Source of the DNA: Deuterostichococcus epilithicus | Taxonomy: Eukaryota; Chlorophyta; Trebouxiophyceae; Prasiolales; Stichococcaceae | Reading direction: 5' to 3' | DNA length: 64,000 bases | NCBI GenBank assembly: GCA_033439295.1 | Contig: JAVTLE010000023.1 | Coordinates: 1,178,001-1,242,000, forward strand | Shown: one piece after another, positions 11,167 through 23,302 of the stretch | Layout of the letters: each line of letters begins with the position of its first letter | Position numbering within the stretch: the stretch's first letter is position 1 | Translations under genes and position numbers: made by a program | The notes under the pieces: generated by a model | The model's database searches: none | Told to the model about the DNA's origin: nothing | The model's input: only the letters and a program-made list of their open reading frames with translations

Positions 11167-12176
11167 ACCTCACAGCAATGATCGTCAACTCCGATGAGGT
11201 TGCCTCTGCGTCGTGTATCATTCTTTGTTTTGCAGATGCCTCCGTTTCGGAGGGCTGCCTGACGCTAGCAGTTGAGGAAACCAGGCATCTGAACCGTTTC
11301 CAGACTGCACCCTAGGCCGGCATCCTGGATCAGCGCTCGAACCCCGTCACAGTAATCGTTCTGGTGTATCTCGTTGTACAATGTGTAATATCAAGTTAAG
11401 TTGCAGTCCGAGGGGCACTCTCCAAATCAGAACGGGACGACGCGCGGGGCACGTGGGCAAGATCTCGCAGCCAGGAGAAGATGCAGTTGGAGCGGACAAT
11501 TGCAAGAGAGGCGGACTCTCGCCAGTAGTTATCACACACGGAAAAGTTGCATGGACTGTCAACGCGCACTGCGCGTGTGCACCAGTAGCACCGCAAGTTG
11601 CGAATGGCTTTGCGGATGACAATGTCATGAGAGGTAGCCATGGACGCATAGTTTTCGCCCTGCCAAGAAATTGGTACCAGGAAAGGAAAGAACGCCTCGC
11701 TCTTGACCTCCGTGGCTGGCTGGATGATGTGCGGTCGACGGCGGCGTCAGGTGGCATGGTGGCGAGGTCGACACCCTGTCGATGCCGTCGCGATACTACG
11801 TTCATCAGCAACTATTGATGAACATCAAGCCTTCCTGAGTGTGGGTTTGGATCATGCCTTCGTTTACACGGTGCTGCATGAAACAATGACTCCAGAGGCT
11901 GGGACTGCCCAATGTTCGACAGCTGGACACCATCAATCGTCATGGCTACCCGGTACCTACCCAGTGAGGGACCTAGCTCAAGACCCAGCAAAACGTTACA
12001 AGTACACTATCGGGCTGGTGTGCCATCTGAGAGCGCATCCCTGACAAGGTCACCCCGTTCTCTCGGGACAGTCCTGCGGCCAGACGCCAGACAGCGGTCC
12101 TCCCCCTGGCAGGGGCTGCGCAGCCCCAGGCATGGCCAGCCGTCCATCTGGCACCCAGCATCTGGCCAAGCCCGGA
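11167..12176. other. Stretch without a supported gene
   Basis: Lies between two minus-strand genes. It has open frames on both strands but none with family similarity or clear splice structure. It may include the promoter and first exons of the 8550-11166 gene and the 3' UTR of the gene starting at 13125. Confidence 0.5.
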
Positions 12177-13125
12177 TCAGAGCTGCTCACCGCCATGGCC
12201 TGCTGGCTCGTGCACCGCCGGCTGCGGCGCGTACAGGTTGGGGTTGGATGGTGGCGGCTCGTAGAAGGGATCGTGCCGCGGCCCTGCCGCTGCTGGTTGG
12301 TACTCTGAGCCTGTTCAATTGATCGAAGACAGGAGTATCAGGCGAAGGATGCTGGCACTATGAGTGGCAGTCGATACATGCCACGAGTTGCAATGCTGGT
12401 GCTGGTGCCAGTATCTGTACCAATTCCAGTGCTGTGGCGCTTTGCTCATGCGACAGAGAGCTGCACAGCAGCAGCAAAGGATCACGCACCATCTCCGCCG
12501 GCTGCAGAGCCGCCGCCCATGCCAAAGAGATCGTAGCACTGGTACGTCACATATGCCTGTTCATGTCACAGGATTTGTCATGCAGCGTGTCAGCATTGTG
12601 TGCGCGAGCTGCCCTCCTGAATCAGGCCACCAACGACTATGCCTGGGCCAGTTGCATTGCAGCGCTCATCACCGGCGCACGCTTTACCCACACGGAACAT
12701 GATGACGCACCTTGCAGAGCATGCCGGCGAGCTGCAGAATGACTAGCAGAACGAAGCCGCCCGCGTGCTCCGCGATCGCCAGTCGAAACACGTCCAGGAT
12801 GATCGAGGCCGCATTGAAGAAGATGAACTGCAGCAGGTTCAGGTGCATTTGGCATAAATACTACGGTGTAAAGGAGACAAAGCTCCATAATCCCGCATCA
12901 CTGTGCGTCCAGACGGCGCCCCGCATTGCAAAGGCATCACAGCGGCGTACGACTTACCAGCTGCACCAGAGTTTGATGTCCCTGTATGATTGCGACAAGC
13001 CCGAAAAGCGCCAGCGCGATCGAGGGGTCCGCAATGAAGCAGCTGCTTAGTAGGCCAAGGCTTCCTTGTGCTATGAGCACTGTCCGCAACAGGTCGCCCG
13101 TAAACAGGTCTACGATGCCTGCCAT
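12177..13125 (-). CDS. AGTRAP-like small membrane protein
   Basis: Exons on the minus strand: 13125-12958, 12860-12711, 12538-12490, 12304-12177; phases fit and give about 164 residues, close to the roughly 160 of animal AGTRAP. Predicted membrane segments: VLIAQGSLGLLSSCFIA, IALALFGLVAIIQG, LLQFIFFNAASIILDVF and FVLLVILQLAGMLC. A short proline-rich cytosolic-type tail follows (HDPFYEPPPSNPNLY, ending GGEQL). The order of segments, the II-LD-V element and the DPF in the tail resemble angiotensin-receptor-associated protein, which in animals sits in ER/Golgi/endosomal membranes and promotes receptor internalisation. The algal role is unknown. The start was chosen as the first Met (MAGIVDLF) before the first membrane segment. 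It could instead be an unrelated four-segment membrane protein. Confidence 0.6.
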
Positions 13126-13620
13126 ACTTCCTTTGACCTGCCGGGCAATGCCCTGAATCGAACAGGAGAAACCCTGCCGTGTGTGCGTCACAAAGCCAGA
13201 GGTTCACTCAGGGACGTTTCAAGGTCCTGCGGAGGCCCGCATGTCGGCACCGCCCTGCCGTATGTGCCTCTCAAAACCGAACGGTCCTCCAAGGACGATC
13301 CAATCCCTTGTGGAGCCCAGCGTCGCAACACAGTTGCGCCTTTCAAGTAGATGCCGCTATTCTCTGAGCAGTACAAGCCTGAATGACGCAGAAGCTTTGC
13401 AAAGCACTGAAAGCAGCAACTGTAGCTTGCTGTGCTATAGTGAGCTTCCTCAGTGAGCTTTGTCAGCATGTCGTCGACCCTTGCTTTAGTGGGCAGCAAA
13501 GTATCGAGAAGCGTGCGCGCACGTGCTCAGGCTGCCAACTACGTGCCCAAAGCAGTCTGTTGTGCAGCTTGCAATGCTGCAACGTAGGTAGCTTCCACTT
13601 CACTTGCAGCTGAGGCCGCC
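13126..13620. promoter_or_regulatory. Divergent promoter region
   Basis: About 495 bp between the start codons of the AGTRAP-like gene (-) and the first TauE/SafE gene (+), so it must hold both promoters and 5' UTRs. No TATA box stands out. Two loosely similar blocks (13171-13203 and 13252-13285, both starting ccctgccgt) suggest an old tandem duplication. Confidence 0.5.
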
Positions 13621-16600
13621 ATGGCACGCTGCATGTGCGGCAGCCGTATGCCGAAAGTGGTGCCGCGCCTTGTCACAGTCCTGCTGCTGGCTGCATGTGT
13701 CACAGCTCAGCAGCGCGCGGCGCCAGCATTAGCCTCGCGTTCCGCAGAAGACCTCGGTTACAGGTGCGCGTGCCGCCGCCGCTTTGGCGGGTCATTCGAG
13801 ACTGTCCCGCTTGCTGGTGAAGACACAGCCCGACAAGATGTCAGCCTCTCAAGCAGCTGACGTACAGCGACTCTGGAAATTATTGAGAACGACTGGCGAT
13901 CATCCTTCTGCGCACCATCTGATCAAGACACTGTTGGTCGTACTCATCTTGGGTGTGCCCAAGTGTTATGTGTGCCCGAGTGTTACGGCTCAATGCGTCG
14001 ACGCGCGTTTCACGTTGCCGTGAAGAGCTATCGTGCTCACTTGAAGCAGGTCGTGGCTCGGCGATCCTAGCCGCCTCGTCTATAGCAGCCAGCGCCACTC
14101 TGGCGGCGGGCAGCAGCTGGCCGGCAGCAGACTGACCCTGCATCAGCGCACCGACCCGCTGGGGGCTGGCGCCGCAGCGCAGCCCGACGCCGACACCCCT
14201 TTTGAGTGGTCCGGCAGGACCGCTGCGGCGGCAGTCGCGGCGTCCCTGTGTGCGCTGCTGGCAAATGCTGCAGGCCTGGGCGGTAAGCGTGTCGCCTTTC
14301 TTGGTGCTTGGTTCTTGTGGACAAAGGTGTTTTATACGACGTTCGCCTTGGTGCCAGTATGCATGCGCTGTGCCATGCAGACCTTCTCGCATTGCTGGCG
14401 CATGCAGGCTGACCATACATCCTGCAAGTTGTGCCTGGAACTGACGTGCTGGGTGTGCGCAGGCGGCCCGTTCTTCGTACCCCTGTTTAACACGGTGCTG
14501 GGCTTTGACTTGCGGCTGTGTACCGGGCTGTCGCACACCGTCGTAGCGATTGGTGCCCTGGGCGCCGTAGTGTATGGTATCCTGCAGCCATCGCCGGTGG
14601 ATCCCGGCGCGACGCTCCTCAGTTTTGACCTGGCCATGGTGAGGGCGCTTGCAGGAATGCACACAAATGGACGAGCGAGCCTTGCTGCAGGGCAGACACT
14701 CCGTCTGCAGAAGCCTTGACACTATTCCCCAGTGTGTCATGGGGATGCTGCAGATGGGCCACCCTGTTGTGACAATGACTCATATGCAGGTGCTGGTGCC
14801 GGCAATGCTCTTTGGCATCAGCATCGGTGTGGTGCTGTGCCCCATGTCGCCGGAGTGGCTGCAGACGCTGCTGCTGTCCGTGCTACTTGTGGCGGTCACG
14901 CAAAAGGTCTTCAGCCAGGGAGTACGCAAGTGGCGCGAGGAGCAGGCAGCTCGAGTGTACGTCATTCAGCTGTCTCCTCGTTGCACTCCTGTAGCCTGAA
15001 GCTCTCTACTCCTTGCGCTGTTGCTGATCTGCTACTCGTTTGCCCAGCGATGCACATCTGCGTGCCGGCATGACCTGCAAGGACGCGACATCTCGTCTGC
15101 AGGTCGACACACACCAGTCCGCCGGGTCTGCAGCCGCTGCTGGCCGCAGAGAGCGGCACGCTGCTCAGTCCGATTCCCGAAAATCAAGTCAGGTGAGGAG
15201 GTAGATGCTTGGGGAAGCAGACGCGTTTCAGGTCTCAAGCTTCACCAGAGCATTGCCCGACCGGCTCGTGCTTCCTGCATCCTGAAGACTTACTCAAGGT
15301 GGACCTGGTGTGCGTCCGCAGCCTGCTCAAGAAGCGCGGCCCTGAAAGCAGCAGCGGCAAGGTCATCGGCGCGCAAGCCGGCGGCGCCATTGCTCGTGTG
15401 CTTCGTCGGATCCCTTTCCTCAAGGTACGACCTGTTTTGAGAAGCCTGAGACCTCAAACGTGTGTTGTCTTCATCGATTCGAGCCCTACAGGGCCGCTTG
15501 TCATGGCCAGCGAGCACTTCGTGCAGGCAGCCAGACAGGCCTTGCTTCGACAACATTTCCCAATATGCCTCGTCGACCTTATGCTCCCCGGGCAGGCGGG
15601 GGCTCTGGCGCTGCTGTGGTCCTTCTTTGTGGGCGTCCAGCTAGCAAAGGCGCAGCAACCGCACTGCTCCTGGGCATATGTCGGCCTGGAGCTCGGCCAA
15701 AGCGTCGTCCTGATGGCGTTTGCGGGCTCGTACGCATACTTCCAGGTGACTCTCTCCGAACTCCTGGCCTTGCGCAGCTGTTGGAGCGGTTATTGTGTGC
15801 CATTAGTTGCAGCCTGATCATATGCGTGAAGCCACGTTGAGGACGCGACTGTGCAACATGGCCCTGTCGTGTTTCACAGATTTTGCACAATGTCTCGCTC
15901 TGGGCTCAAGTCCCATGCACGTGAACACAGCCGCACACTTGCTGGCCACAAAGCCGTGAGGTTGTCCTTCCAATTCCCGCAGGCATGGAAGGCAAAGCGG
16001 GACCTTGGGTCTGTTGACCATGAGTTCATCAAGGTGATGGCGGTGCCTCAGGCAGGCGGTGCCGGCAGTAGCCTCGGCGGCAGCGGCGGCGTGACATATG
16101 AGCCGCTGCGCATGCTGACGACCGTGGCAGTTGTGGCATGCGCTGGCTTCATTGCAGGGTGCGACTTGCACACCTCAAGTAGTTCTCACAATCCGAGCTT
16201 GCAACTGGAGTGTGCTGTCGAATCATCACCCATGTTGCACGTGCCACTGAAAGCGATTCAAGGCTCCAGAAATGATGGCTCGGCCGTCGCAGTTATTCCC
16301 ACCATTTCTTGACGATTTGATTGTTTTTTAATGCTTCAACCGTTTGACGCGCAGACTTTTGGGCATAGCTGGGGCTTTGCTGTTTACTCCAGGCTTGATC
16401 GTAAGCCCTCCGCCTTTGTCAGCCGAGCATGAGGCATGGCTGACGGCGGCTGCAACGCCCACTGATGATGCATTATGCAATTGGCCGCATGCCGAGCAAA
16501 CTGCCAGAGTAAATTTTATCCCCATGCCCTTGCCAATCATGTGCGAGTGCTGATTGCAGGAAATGGGCGTGCACCCACAGGTTGTTGCCTCTACCGCCAT

Positions 16601-17017
16601 CGTGATCGTCCTTTTCGGTAGCGGCGCCATCAGCCTCAGCGCCTGGTGTGCCCCAACCCTCATCTTGTCTCGCAGCCTGCATGCGCTGCTCATCGAGACA
16701 CACCCATCTAACTGAACGCTGACTCCCTTAAAGCATATTAGAGCTGATGATGCTCATGCTGCTGCAGGTTCAACGGCGTTCTGAATGTCTCGTACCTCCG
16801 GATATATGCACCGATCGCCTTTGTCTCATCAATACTGGGGGTCACGGTGTGTGGCTGGGCGATCCGGAGGACGGGTCGGCAGTCGGTGCTGCTGCTGCTC
16901 ATGAGCGGCGTGCTGGCGGTCGGCATGGTCTCGGTCGTGGTCTTTGGGGGCGGTCGGACGGTCAGCGACATCCGCGGCGGCCGCCGCATCGGGTTCAACC
17001 CCTTCTGCGATGATTGA
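13621..17017 (+). CDS. TauE/SafE-family membrane protein, copy A
   Basis: Membrane anion-exporter family; in bacteria these move sulfite or sulfonate compounds, and plant members are poorly characterised. Exons are approximately 13621-13763, 14050-14282, 14463-14638, 14790-14956, 15102-15190, 15299-15424, about 15590-15744, about 15981-16155, 16353-16400, 16561 to about 16660, and 16769-17017. The N-terminus (KVVPRLVTVLLLAACVTAQ) looks like a signal peptide. The first repeat half has ALLANAAGLGGGPFFVPLFN then GFDLRLCTGLSH and MSPEWLQTLLLSVLL. The second half has GFIAGLLGI, then GVHPQVVASTA and YAPIAFVSSILGVTVCGW, ending in a basic RRIGFNPFCDD. The two glycine-rich segments and the PEWLQT motif are family hallmarks. 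It pairs with copy B (18310-22778) as a tandem duplicate. Substrate unknown. Confidence 0.88.
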
Positions 17018-17290
17018 GCGAGGGGTCGGCGACAGATTGCATCTGCCGCCTCATTGTTGATTGTTCTAGTTAAAGAAACAGTTGACCGTCTTTCTGTTTC
17101 TGCCGCTGTGGTTTGGCTGCGGTGCTTGTCCTAGCTTGACATTGCTAGTCGCAACAGGTTGGCTACATGTGGCAGCGTCCTACATGGAAGAATGCCGCCA
17201 CAGGGTCAGCGGGGCCTATCTACTTTGTGTTGAAGTCTTTTGACGCAGGAGATGCTGTGAGATTAGGGGTATGATATGGTGTGTGATGCT
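17018..17290. other. 3' region of copy A
   Basis: Between the stop of TauE/SafE copy A and the end of a questionable minus-strand ORF. Nothing else is seen. Confidence 0.5.
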
Positions 17291-17927
17291 TCAAATAAAT
17301 GAGCTGGCTGATGACGTATCCGAGAAAGCAGCTCTGTGCTCCTCTTTAAAGTTAGGCGGCCGTCGTGCCCAAATGTCGTCCTGCGCCTTTCGAGCAGCGG
17401 CAAAAAGGCTCAGCCGCTGAGCGCCATCGACCAACAGGTTGATCGCCTGCCGGCGGTCCTCTTGGCTAAAGCCGCTGACGTCCACACCGCTGCTGGTGAC
17501 GCGCTGATGCATGATGTCAAATTGGCTGCACATGTGTGCGTCATGGGGCGTGCCGCGCACGAACTTGCTGCCAGCACCTTGAGAGCCGTCCGCGGTGCGC
17601 AGGCTGTCACGGTTGCGGCAATACAGCTGATCGACGATGTCACGCACAGCGCCTTTGACACACGACAGCAATTCGTTGCTTCCATTTTCGCCGCAGGAGC
17701 TGCAGCAGCTTCGAGCTGACTGAATTTGTGTAAGCGCCGTGGCGCACATCCAGCGCCGCCGTCACGACTGCTGCCGGGGCAGGCGTCAGGAAGGTGGACA
17801 ACAGCAGCCACTGAGCAACCGAAGGCTGCTGGGCTGCGGCACGGTGCCTGTAGCTAGGTGCCGCAGCCGGCAGTCCGCACTGTGCTTCCGCCGTCACTGC
17901 CGCTGCAACCAGCGCCATGGCAGGCAC
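17291..17927 (-). CDS. Doubtful small protein between the TauE/SafE pair
   Basis: A minus-strand frame from 17749 to 17291 reads 152 residues with ordinary composition, including a CSSCGENGSNELLSCVKG cysteine cluster and VDVSGFSQEDRRQAINLL. Upstream, in another frame, a leader-like start at 17927 (MPAMALVAAAVTAEAQ) could be joined by a short intron. No family is recognised. It lies antisense to the interval between the tandem copies and may be a spurious ORF in GC-rich DNA. Confidence 0.3.
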
Positions 17928-18309
17928 CTACACATGTCTGCTTCGAGTCTCAGGAGGTGCATGGCAGGTGCGGCAAGGGAGCAACTACCTCACACAGCCG
18001 TGTGCAGAGACTCTAAGCACCTTCCTGGGTGCGCAACACAGAATCGCCTATTCCTGACAGCACGAATCGGCTGGCGGGGTACCTAAATCTACGGCTCCCA
18101 CGGATCTGCAATGCTGGTCTGGGGCTGCGGCACGCAGGGTTTCAATTCACATGTAATTATCTTAGATACCCCCTCGGCTAACTCATGGCCGCGTGAGGTT
18201 CACACGTGAGGATTACGAGCCTGTGATCGAGCCCTCGGCAGCCCGGGTCGTGGCAGCGGCAGCAGTGCTGGCGAGTAACCGCCCAGCAATCGTGGGACCT
18301 GGCAGAAAA
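17928..18309. other. Upstream region of TauE/SafE copy B
   Basis: Presumed promoter and 5' UTR of copy B. No other supported feature. Confidence 0.45.
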
Positions 18310-21300
18310 ATGAGGCGCGGCCTTGTCTGCGCCTTTCTGGCGCAATGCATGTGGCTGGCCATAGCCAGCAGCAGCGTCGGCGCCAGCACCCTCGGCGGCC
18401 GAGGGATCGCCGCCAGCGAGCACCACCACGGGTACGCGCAGCACATCCAACAGATCGCTTGACGCACTGTCGCCAGCGGCTGATCTTGAACAAGCCCGGG
18501 CATCGGCAGCGGAAGGCGAAGTTTGAGGACACTTGCAAACCTAATGCAGGCAGCGTGTCCCCGATCAACGGATGAATGGGCCACCCTCCTGCGAACGCCC
18601 TGCATCATACCGATGCCTGCGGATCCTCTCGTTGACACCTGCCGCGTCTGCAATGCAGCGCGCCGGCTGCCCACCTGGACACTCTGGCAGCCGCTGGCAC
18701 GGCTAGCAGCCGGACAAAGCACCATGAGCACGAAAAGAAGCACCACCACCACAAGGAGCCGGACTTTGATGATGGCCCAGATTCGACGACACCACTCAAG
18801 TGGACGACGCGCACAATTGCGGCGGCGGTGGCAGCTTCAGTGGTGCGCAGCATCCTGCATCGCTGGCCGCAGAGATATGCAGAGACAGTATTGGAGGTCT
18901 GGGAGGTGTGAAAAGCCTGTTCGTGCTCCGTGAAGCTGTCTCTGTTCACTACAAGCCTGCCGCATCTGCCGCAGTGCGCGCTGCTGGCAAACGCGGCCGG
19001 CATCGGGGGCGGACCCTTCTACGTCCCTCTTTTCAACGTAGTGCTCGGTGAGATCAGTGGGGAAGCTTGTTGAGCTCTTGAATCGCAGGTCCAGATGCTT
19101 ACAGCATGCCGCTCCTGCAGCTTGCAGCCTGGAAGTGCCCACAGTTGCAGCCTGACGAGCAGAGCCTAGCTGCGCAACGCAGGCTTCGACCTCAAGCTGT
19201 GCACCGGGCTGTCGCACTCGGTCGTTGCAGTCGGGGCTATAGGATCGTGCCTGTATGGGCTCATTCAGCGCTCCCCAGTAGACCGAAACAAGACGCTGCT
19301 GAACTTCGACATCGCGCTGACGCTCATCCCGGCCATGCTCTTTGGCGTCTCTTTCGTGAGTGCTGCTCCAGTCCTGTACTGGTTTCATTTCACCCGTTAT
19401 TGCCGCCGCTATTGCCATCATGTATACGATTTGCAACATGCCTCAGAGTGCAAATTGCCAGAGCGCTGCTCCCTGCCCTTCAGGGCGTCTTGCTCAACCC
19501 CCTCACGCCAGAGTGGCTGCAGACAGCGCTGCTGTCCGTGCTCCTGATCGTCGTCGTGCGGAAGACGTATGCTAAAGGGATCAAGCAGTACAAAGAAGAG
19601 GAAAAGCAGTCCAAGCCGGCTGAACTGTGCGTCTTCATCGCCCCCTGACAACTCTCTGGCTCAATTAGGCCCCCCATGCACACGGACTTGTCCCCTTACC
19701 CAATCTACATCGATGATGCAAGCTGTGCATGGCAGTGGCGCTTCGACCATGCACTGCACATGGCATGTCGATCCATTGTTCGACATGAATCTCGTCTTGG
19801 GCGTGCAGCAGTGACGAGGACAATGGCGTGCGCGACTCCCTGCTGGAGGGAGGCAATGCTGACGGCGAGCAGGACGCACGCCGCAAATGGGGCCGCGCCG
19901 TCAGTCTGGCGCTGGACCGTGGCGGCGTCGACGAGCACTACTCCAGGTGGAGACATGTGTACACTCCCTTTATGTTGCGTCTTGGAGCTGGCGGCAAGGG
20001 GCACGAGCTGCACTTAGCTGCGCCCTGGGTCGCAACCCGCTAGTCAAGGCTCCAATCCGGCAGCGCCTCAAGAACGTATTACACCAGCTGACGAGGCCGC
20101 TGCTGCCTAGCTGGTTAAGCGGTCTGAGAGCAGAGCTGCTGACTGCCTGGTGCAAGGTTGCTGTTGTGTCTCTCAGTTGACCACAGAGCCATCAACATTG
20201 TTGCTGCTTTGCCCCGGCAGGGCATTGCATTTTGCTTTTCGTTGCAGTACCTGCCAGGCTTTGAGTGTTGCGGCTCACATGCCAGTTTACTGGCTGCAGC
20301 GCCCACATAGAGGAGCAGAGCCACAGCAGCGCGACGCACCTCGTGGTGGAAGCTGAGGCATGGATCGTCGGCGTCGCACGCCGCGTACCATGGCTGAAGG
20401 TGCGCCACACATCATGCACCGCCCGGGTTCCTCGCACTGTGCTTTGACCCGTCTCGCTGCTTGATGCGAAGAGTCCACGCTGCGGCAGCGACGGTGGGCC
20501 ACAGCTGCAGAGGTCTGCGGCGGCTGGCGAAGCTTTGTACCACCCCGACTGGCCCCCCATGCTCCTTGCTCCGGGGCTGCGGACCTGATGACACACACGA
20601 AAAGAAGCACTGCCGCCGCATTGCCGCTTGCCGCAGGCCCTGTTGGCAGGCGACAAACACACAGACTCATACAGTTACTCGTACAGTACAATGCAAGTTG
20701 CATGCGGCTGCAGCTGGGCGCGCTGGTCCTGCTGTGGGCCGCATTCCTGGCGCTGCAGCTGGAGAAGGCGCGGCACCCGCACTGCACCTGGCAATTTGCG
20801 CTGGTGGCCGGCAGCCAGGCGCTGATGCTGGGTGCTGTCGCCGGCGCTTTCGTCTACTTCCAGGTTGGGCCATCCCTCCTGGCCCTGGGTCGTGGGCTAG
20901 TGTATGCGCTTGCGGGCTGTGCAGCAGGCGTGGCAAACATGCGCATATCGGTTCAATTTTTTCTGTGCCAAACCACCTTGCAAAGTCTGCAGCCCGGCAT
21001 GACGCTCGTTATCGTGGCATCCGTCGCAGTCGTGGCGCTTCTCGCACAGCCCCGACGAAGTCGACTCAGAGCTGCGCAAGATGATGACTCATCCGCTGAT
21101 GGGTGGGGAGGATGCTGAGGCGGACGCCAGCCACGGCCCCAAAAACCTGGTCGTCGTCAGCAGGTGCCGGATCTGGTGCCATGTGATCTGATGCCATGTT
21201 GCATGACACATGATGCTGGATTGCCATGCTCACTTGCGGGGGGTGTCTGCACCCGCCGGAGTGGCTCCAGCACACCATCGCGCGGCACCAGCAAGCACGC

Positions 21301-22778
21301 AGAAGCCCTCACGCCTTCAAGTCACTGGTTGCAAGCAAATGCCGAGTCTGCTTGTGCGGCCATGTTTGTTTGTTCGTTTGCCCTGCAAATGGCGGCGCTC
21401 ACATGCTTCTGTCTTGGCCGCAGCGTCGTTGCGGCCTCCGGTTTCATTGCCGGCCTGCTGGGCATTGGTGAGCAGCAGATGCGCCGCAGCAGTGTTTGCA
21501 CTGCACATGCAACATATTTGCCGGAGTCCTACATGCCACTCCCATGTGCTGCTGCGGACAACCGGTATAGTCCCCAGGACCCGACGAGCACACCCGAATG
21601 TCAGCTTGCGGGTTGGATTACAGGGTGTGGACTCAATTTCAAGATTTCAACACCCTCTTGCAGGTGGTGCTTTGATCTTCAACCCCTTCCTGCTGGCGCT
21701 GGGCGTGCAGCCGCAGGTCGTGGCTTCCACAGCGGTGCGTTGCATCAGGAAATTCGACTGGCCTATGTTCATCGTGACTGATCCCATATGGCATGGTGCT
21801 GACAATTGCATGCGCTGCGGCCACTGGATTTGGTGCACGGTCTCGAGAAATCCATCATCGGTTCGTGTCGGCCATGCCCCCCTCCTGCCGGCATGATCGC
21901 TGCAAGCGCGGTGATGCAGAGAGCAGCAGGACAGATTGGCCTTGGGGACCAAGCATGTAATTGTGCCATTGTGCGCAGGTGCTGATTATTCTATTCGGCA
22001 GCTCCAGCATCTCGCTGTCCTTCCTGTTTAACCACATGTTGAACATCTCCTACGTGAAGGTGAGTCGTGCTGGGCGCCCCCTGCATTTCTGCATGCGCAG
22101 CATGCGTCAGTGCCACGGTGCAGCCGCAAACATGTGCTGACAGCAGTAGGCACACGTCGCGCTTGCGATCGTCCTGACGAGGTTTCATCTGCTGCCGCCT
22201 CCAGGTGTTTGCACCCATCGCCTTTGTGTCATCGCTGGTGGGCGTGACGGTCGTCGGCTGGGCCGTGCGGAAGTCGGGCCGCGCTAGGTGCGCCAGTACA
22301 ATCTATGTTGTGCAACTTGAATTGCAAACTATTGCACGCTATTGCATTGCAATGGAGACCTTGCTATATACTTTGAGGGGACCACGCTGACAGGGGTTCC
22401 TTGTTTCGCGCTGCAGCATCATCATCCTGCTGATGGTGCGCTCGTGGGGCGGCCGATGCCTTTTACCCCATCCGCTGCCATGTACCCCAATGCGACATGT
22501 GCTTCAACCCCTGTAAGCTCGCATGCATGTCAGATGACAGGTCAAACAAATGGATCTTCAAGCCAAGCCTGCTGCCCCACGCAGGCCAGCGTCATCCTCG
22601 CCGGGACAGTGGTGGGTCTCTCGCTGATGCATGTGCATTCCAAGCTTGCAAAAAGGCTTTGCAGATGTTCACACGTCTGTCCTGCTGGCTACAGGCCACC
22701 GTCACATTCGGCGGCGTGAGATCCTACCACGAGATCCGGCGAGGCGAGGTCGGCTTCAAGTCGTTCTGTTCCAGCTAG
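18310..22778 (+). CDS. TauE/SafE-family membrane protein, copy B
   Basis: Same family and gene order as copy A. Exons include 18310-18431, about 18707-18842, 18975-19047, 19193-19355, 19484-19626, about 19811-19947, about 20340-20400, 20700 to about 20862, and later short exons to 22778. The start was chosen at MRRGLVCAFLAQCMWL, which gives a signal-peptide-like leader. Before the first membrane repeat there is a His-rich acidic stretch, HHEHEKKHHHHKEPDFDD, absent from copy A. Then CALLANAAGIGGGPFYVPLF, GFDLKLCTGLSHSVVAVGAI, LTPEWLQTALLSVLL, a loop with DEDNGVRDSLLEGG, LQLGALVLLWAAFLALQL, GFIAGLLGIG, GGALIFNPFLLALGVQPQ and FAPIAFVSSLVGVTVVGW, ending GEVGFKSFCSS. An intron splits AASV and CALLANAAG here but not in copy A. 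Substrate unknown; the His-rich stretch could bind metal. Confidence 0.87.
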
Positions 22779-23280
22779 CTGCGGGGTGGCCAGTCTGCCC
22801 AGTCTAGAGCAAGGCACGAGCCTACTACATTAGGAGCTTATGACGCAGCCTGCCGCCCTCGCGTGTTTAGTTTCGTACCCACCCGTAGCGCAGTTTTCGA
22901 TCAGGTTGCATGTGCCAGTGCTGTCCAGTCATGTCTCCATTTCTTGTTTGGTTGAGTAGTGATATCGCGTAGATATATTGTTGAATCCGCTGCCGTGGTG
23001 ACGCCGACTGGTGCTTCGGCCGCGGACCAAGCCTATGCGCACGCAGCTCCAGTAGGCAGAATCAAGAGGGTCAAAGATAGGCATTTTGAAGGTATTGAAT
23101 TTAAAAGCCGCTGCTCGTTAACTTTGACGCCAGCGCATCCGCCATGTCGAAGCAGCCTCGACATGGCTCGAGGGTGGTCGAGAAGGACTCCAAATTTCCC
23201 CCTACTTCGATGACCCCTTGCACAAGTGCAGCTCTGATCGACAGTTGACAGGCAGTAGCCGAAGCCAACATGGCAGTGTC
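22779..23280. promoter_or_regulatory. Intergenic region and NOT1 upstream region
   Basis: Head-to-tail interval between copy B and NOT1. It must contain the copy B 3' end and the NOT1 promoter. No recognisable element beyond the upstream ATG at 23270. Confidence 0.5.
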
Positions 23281-23302
23281 ATGTCGCTGGAGGCCCGTTT
23301 GA
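23270..23302 (+). other. Overlapping upstream ORF at the NOT1 start
   Basis: ATG at 23270 in the context ccaacATGgc opens a ten-codon frame ending TGA at 23300-23302. It overlaps, out of frame, the NOT1 start at 23281, whose own context (gtgtcATGtc) is weaker. It could reduce initiation at the main start by leaky scanning. Whether it is transcribed is not known. Confidence 0.4.

Noticed and set aside
11300-11345. Possible tRNA T-arm (gctcgaacccc)
   Set aside because: No matching acceptor stem, anticodon arm or D-arm around it.
11347-11818. Overlapping frames on both strands upstream of the helical-repeat gene
   Set aside because: Neither strand shows family similarity or consistent codon use. 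At most one short first exon may hide here.
18523-18933. Thr/Arg-rich frame over the second exon of TauE/SafE copy B
   Set aside because: It is the wrong frame of the exon that reads KEPDFDDGPDSTTPLKW and continues into the conserved membrane repeat.
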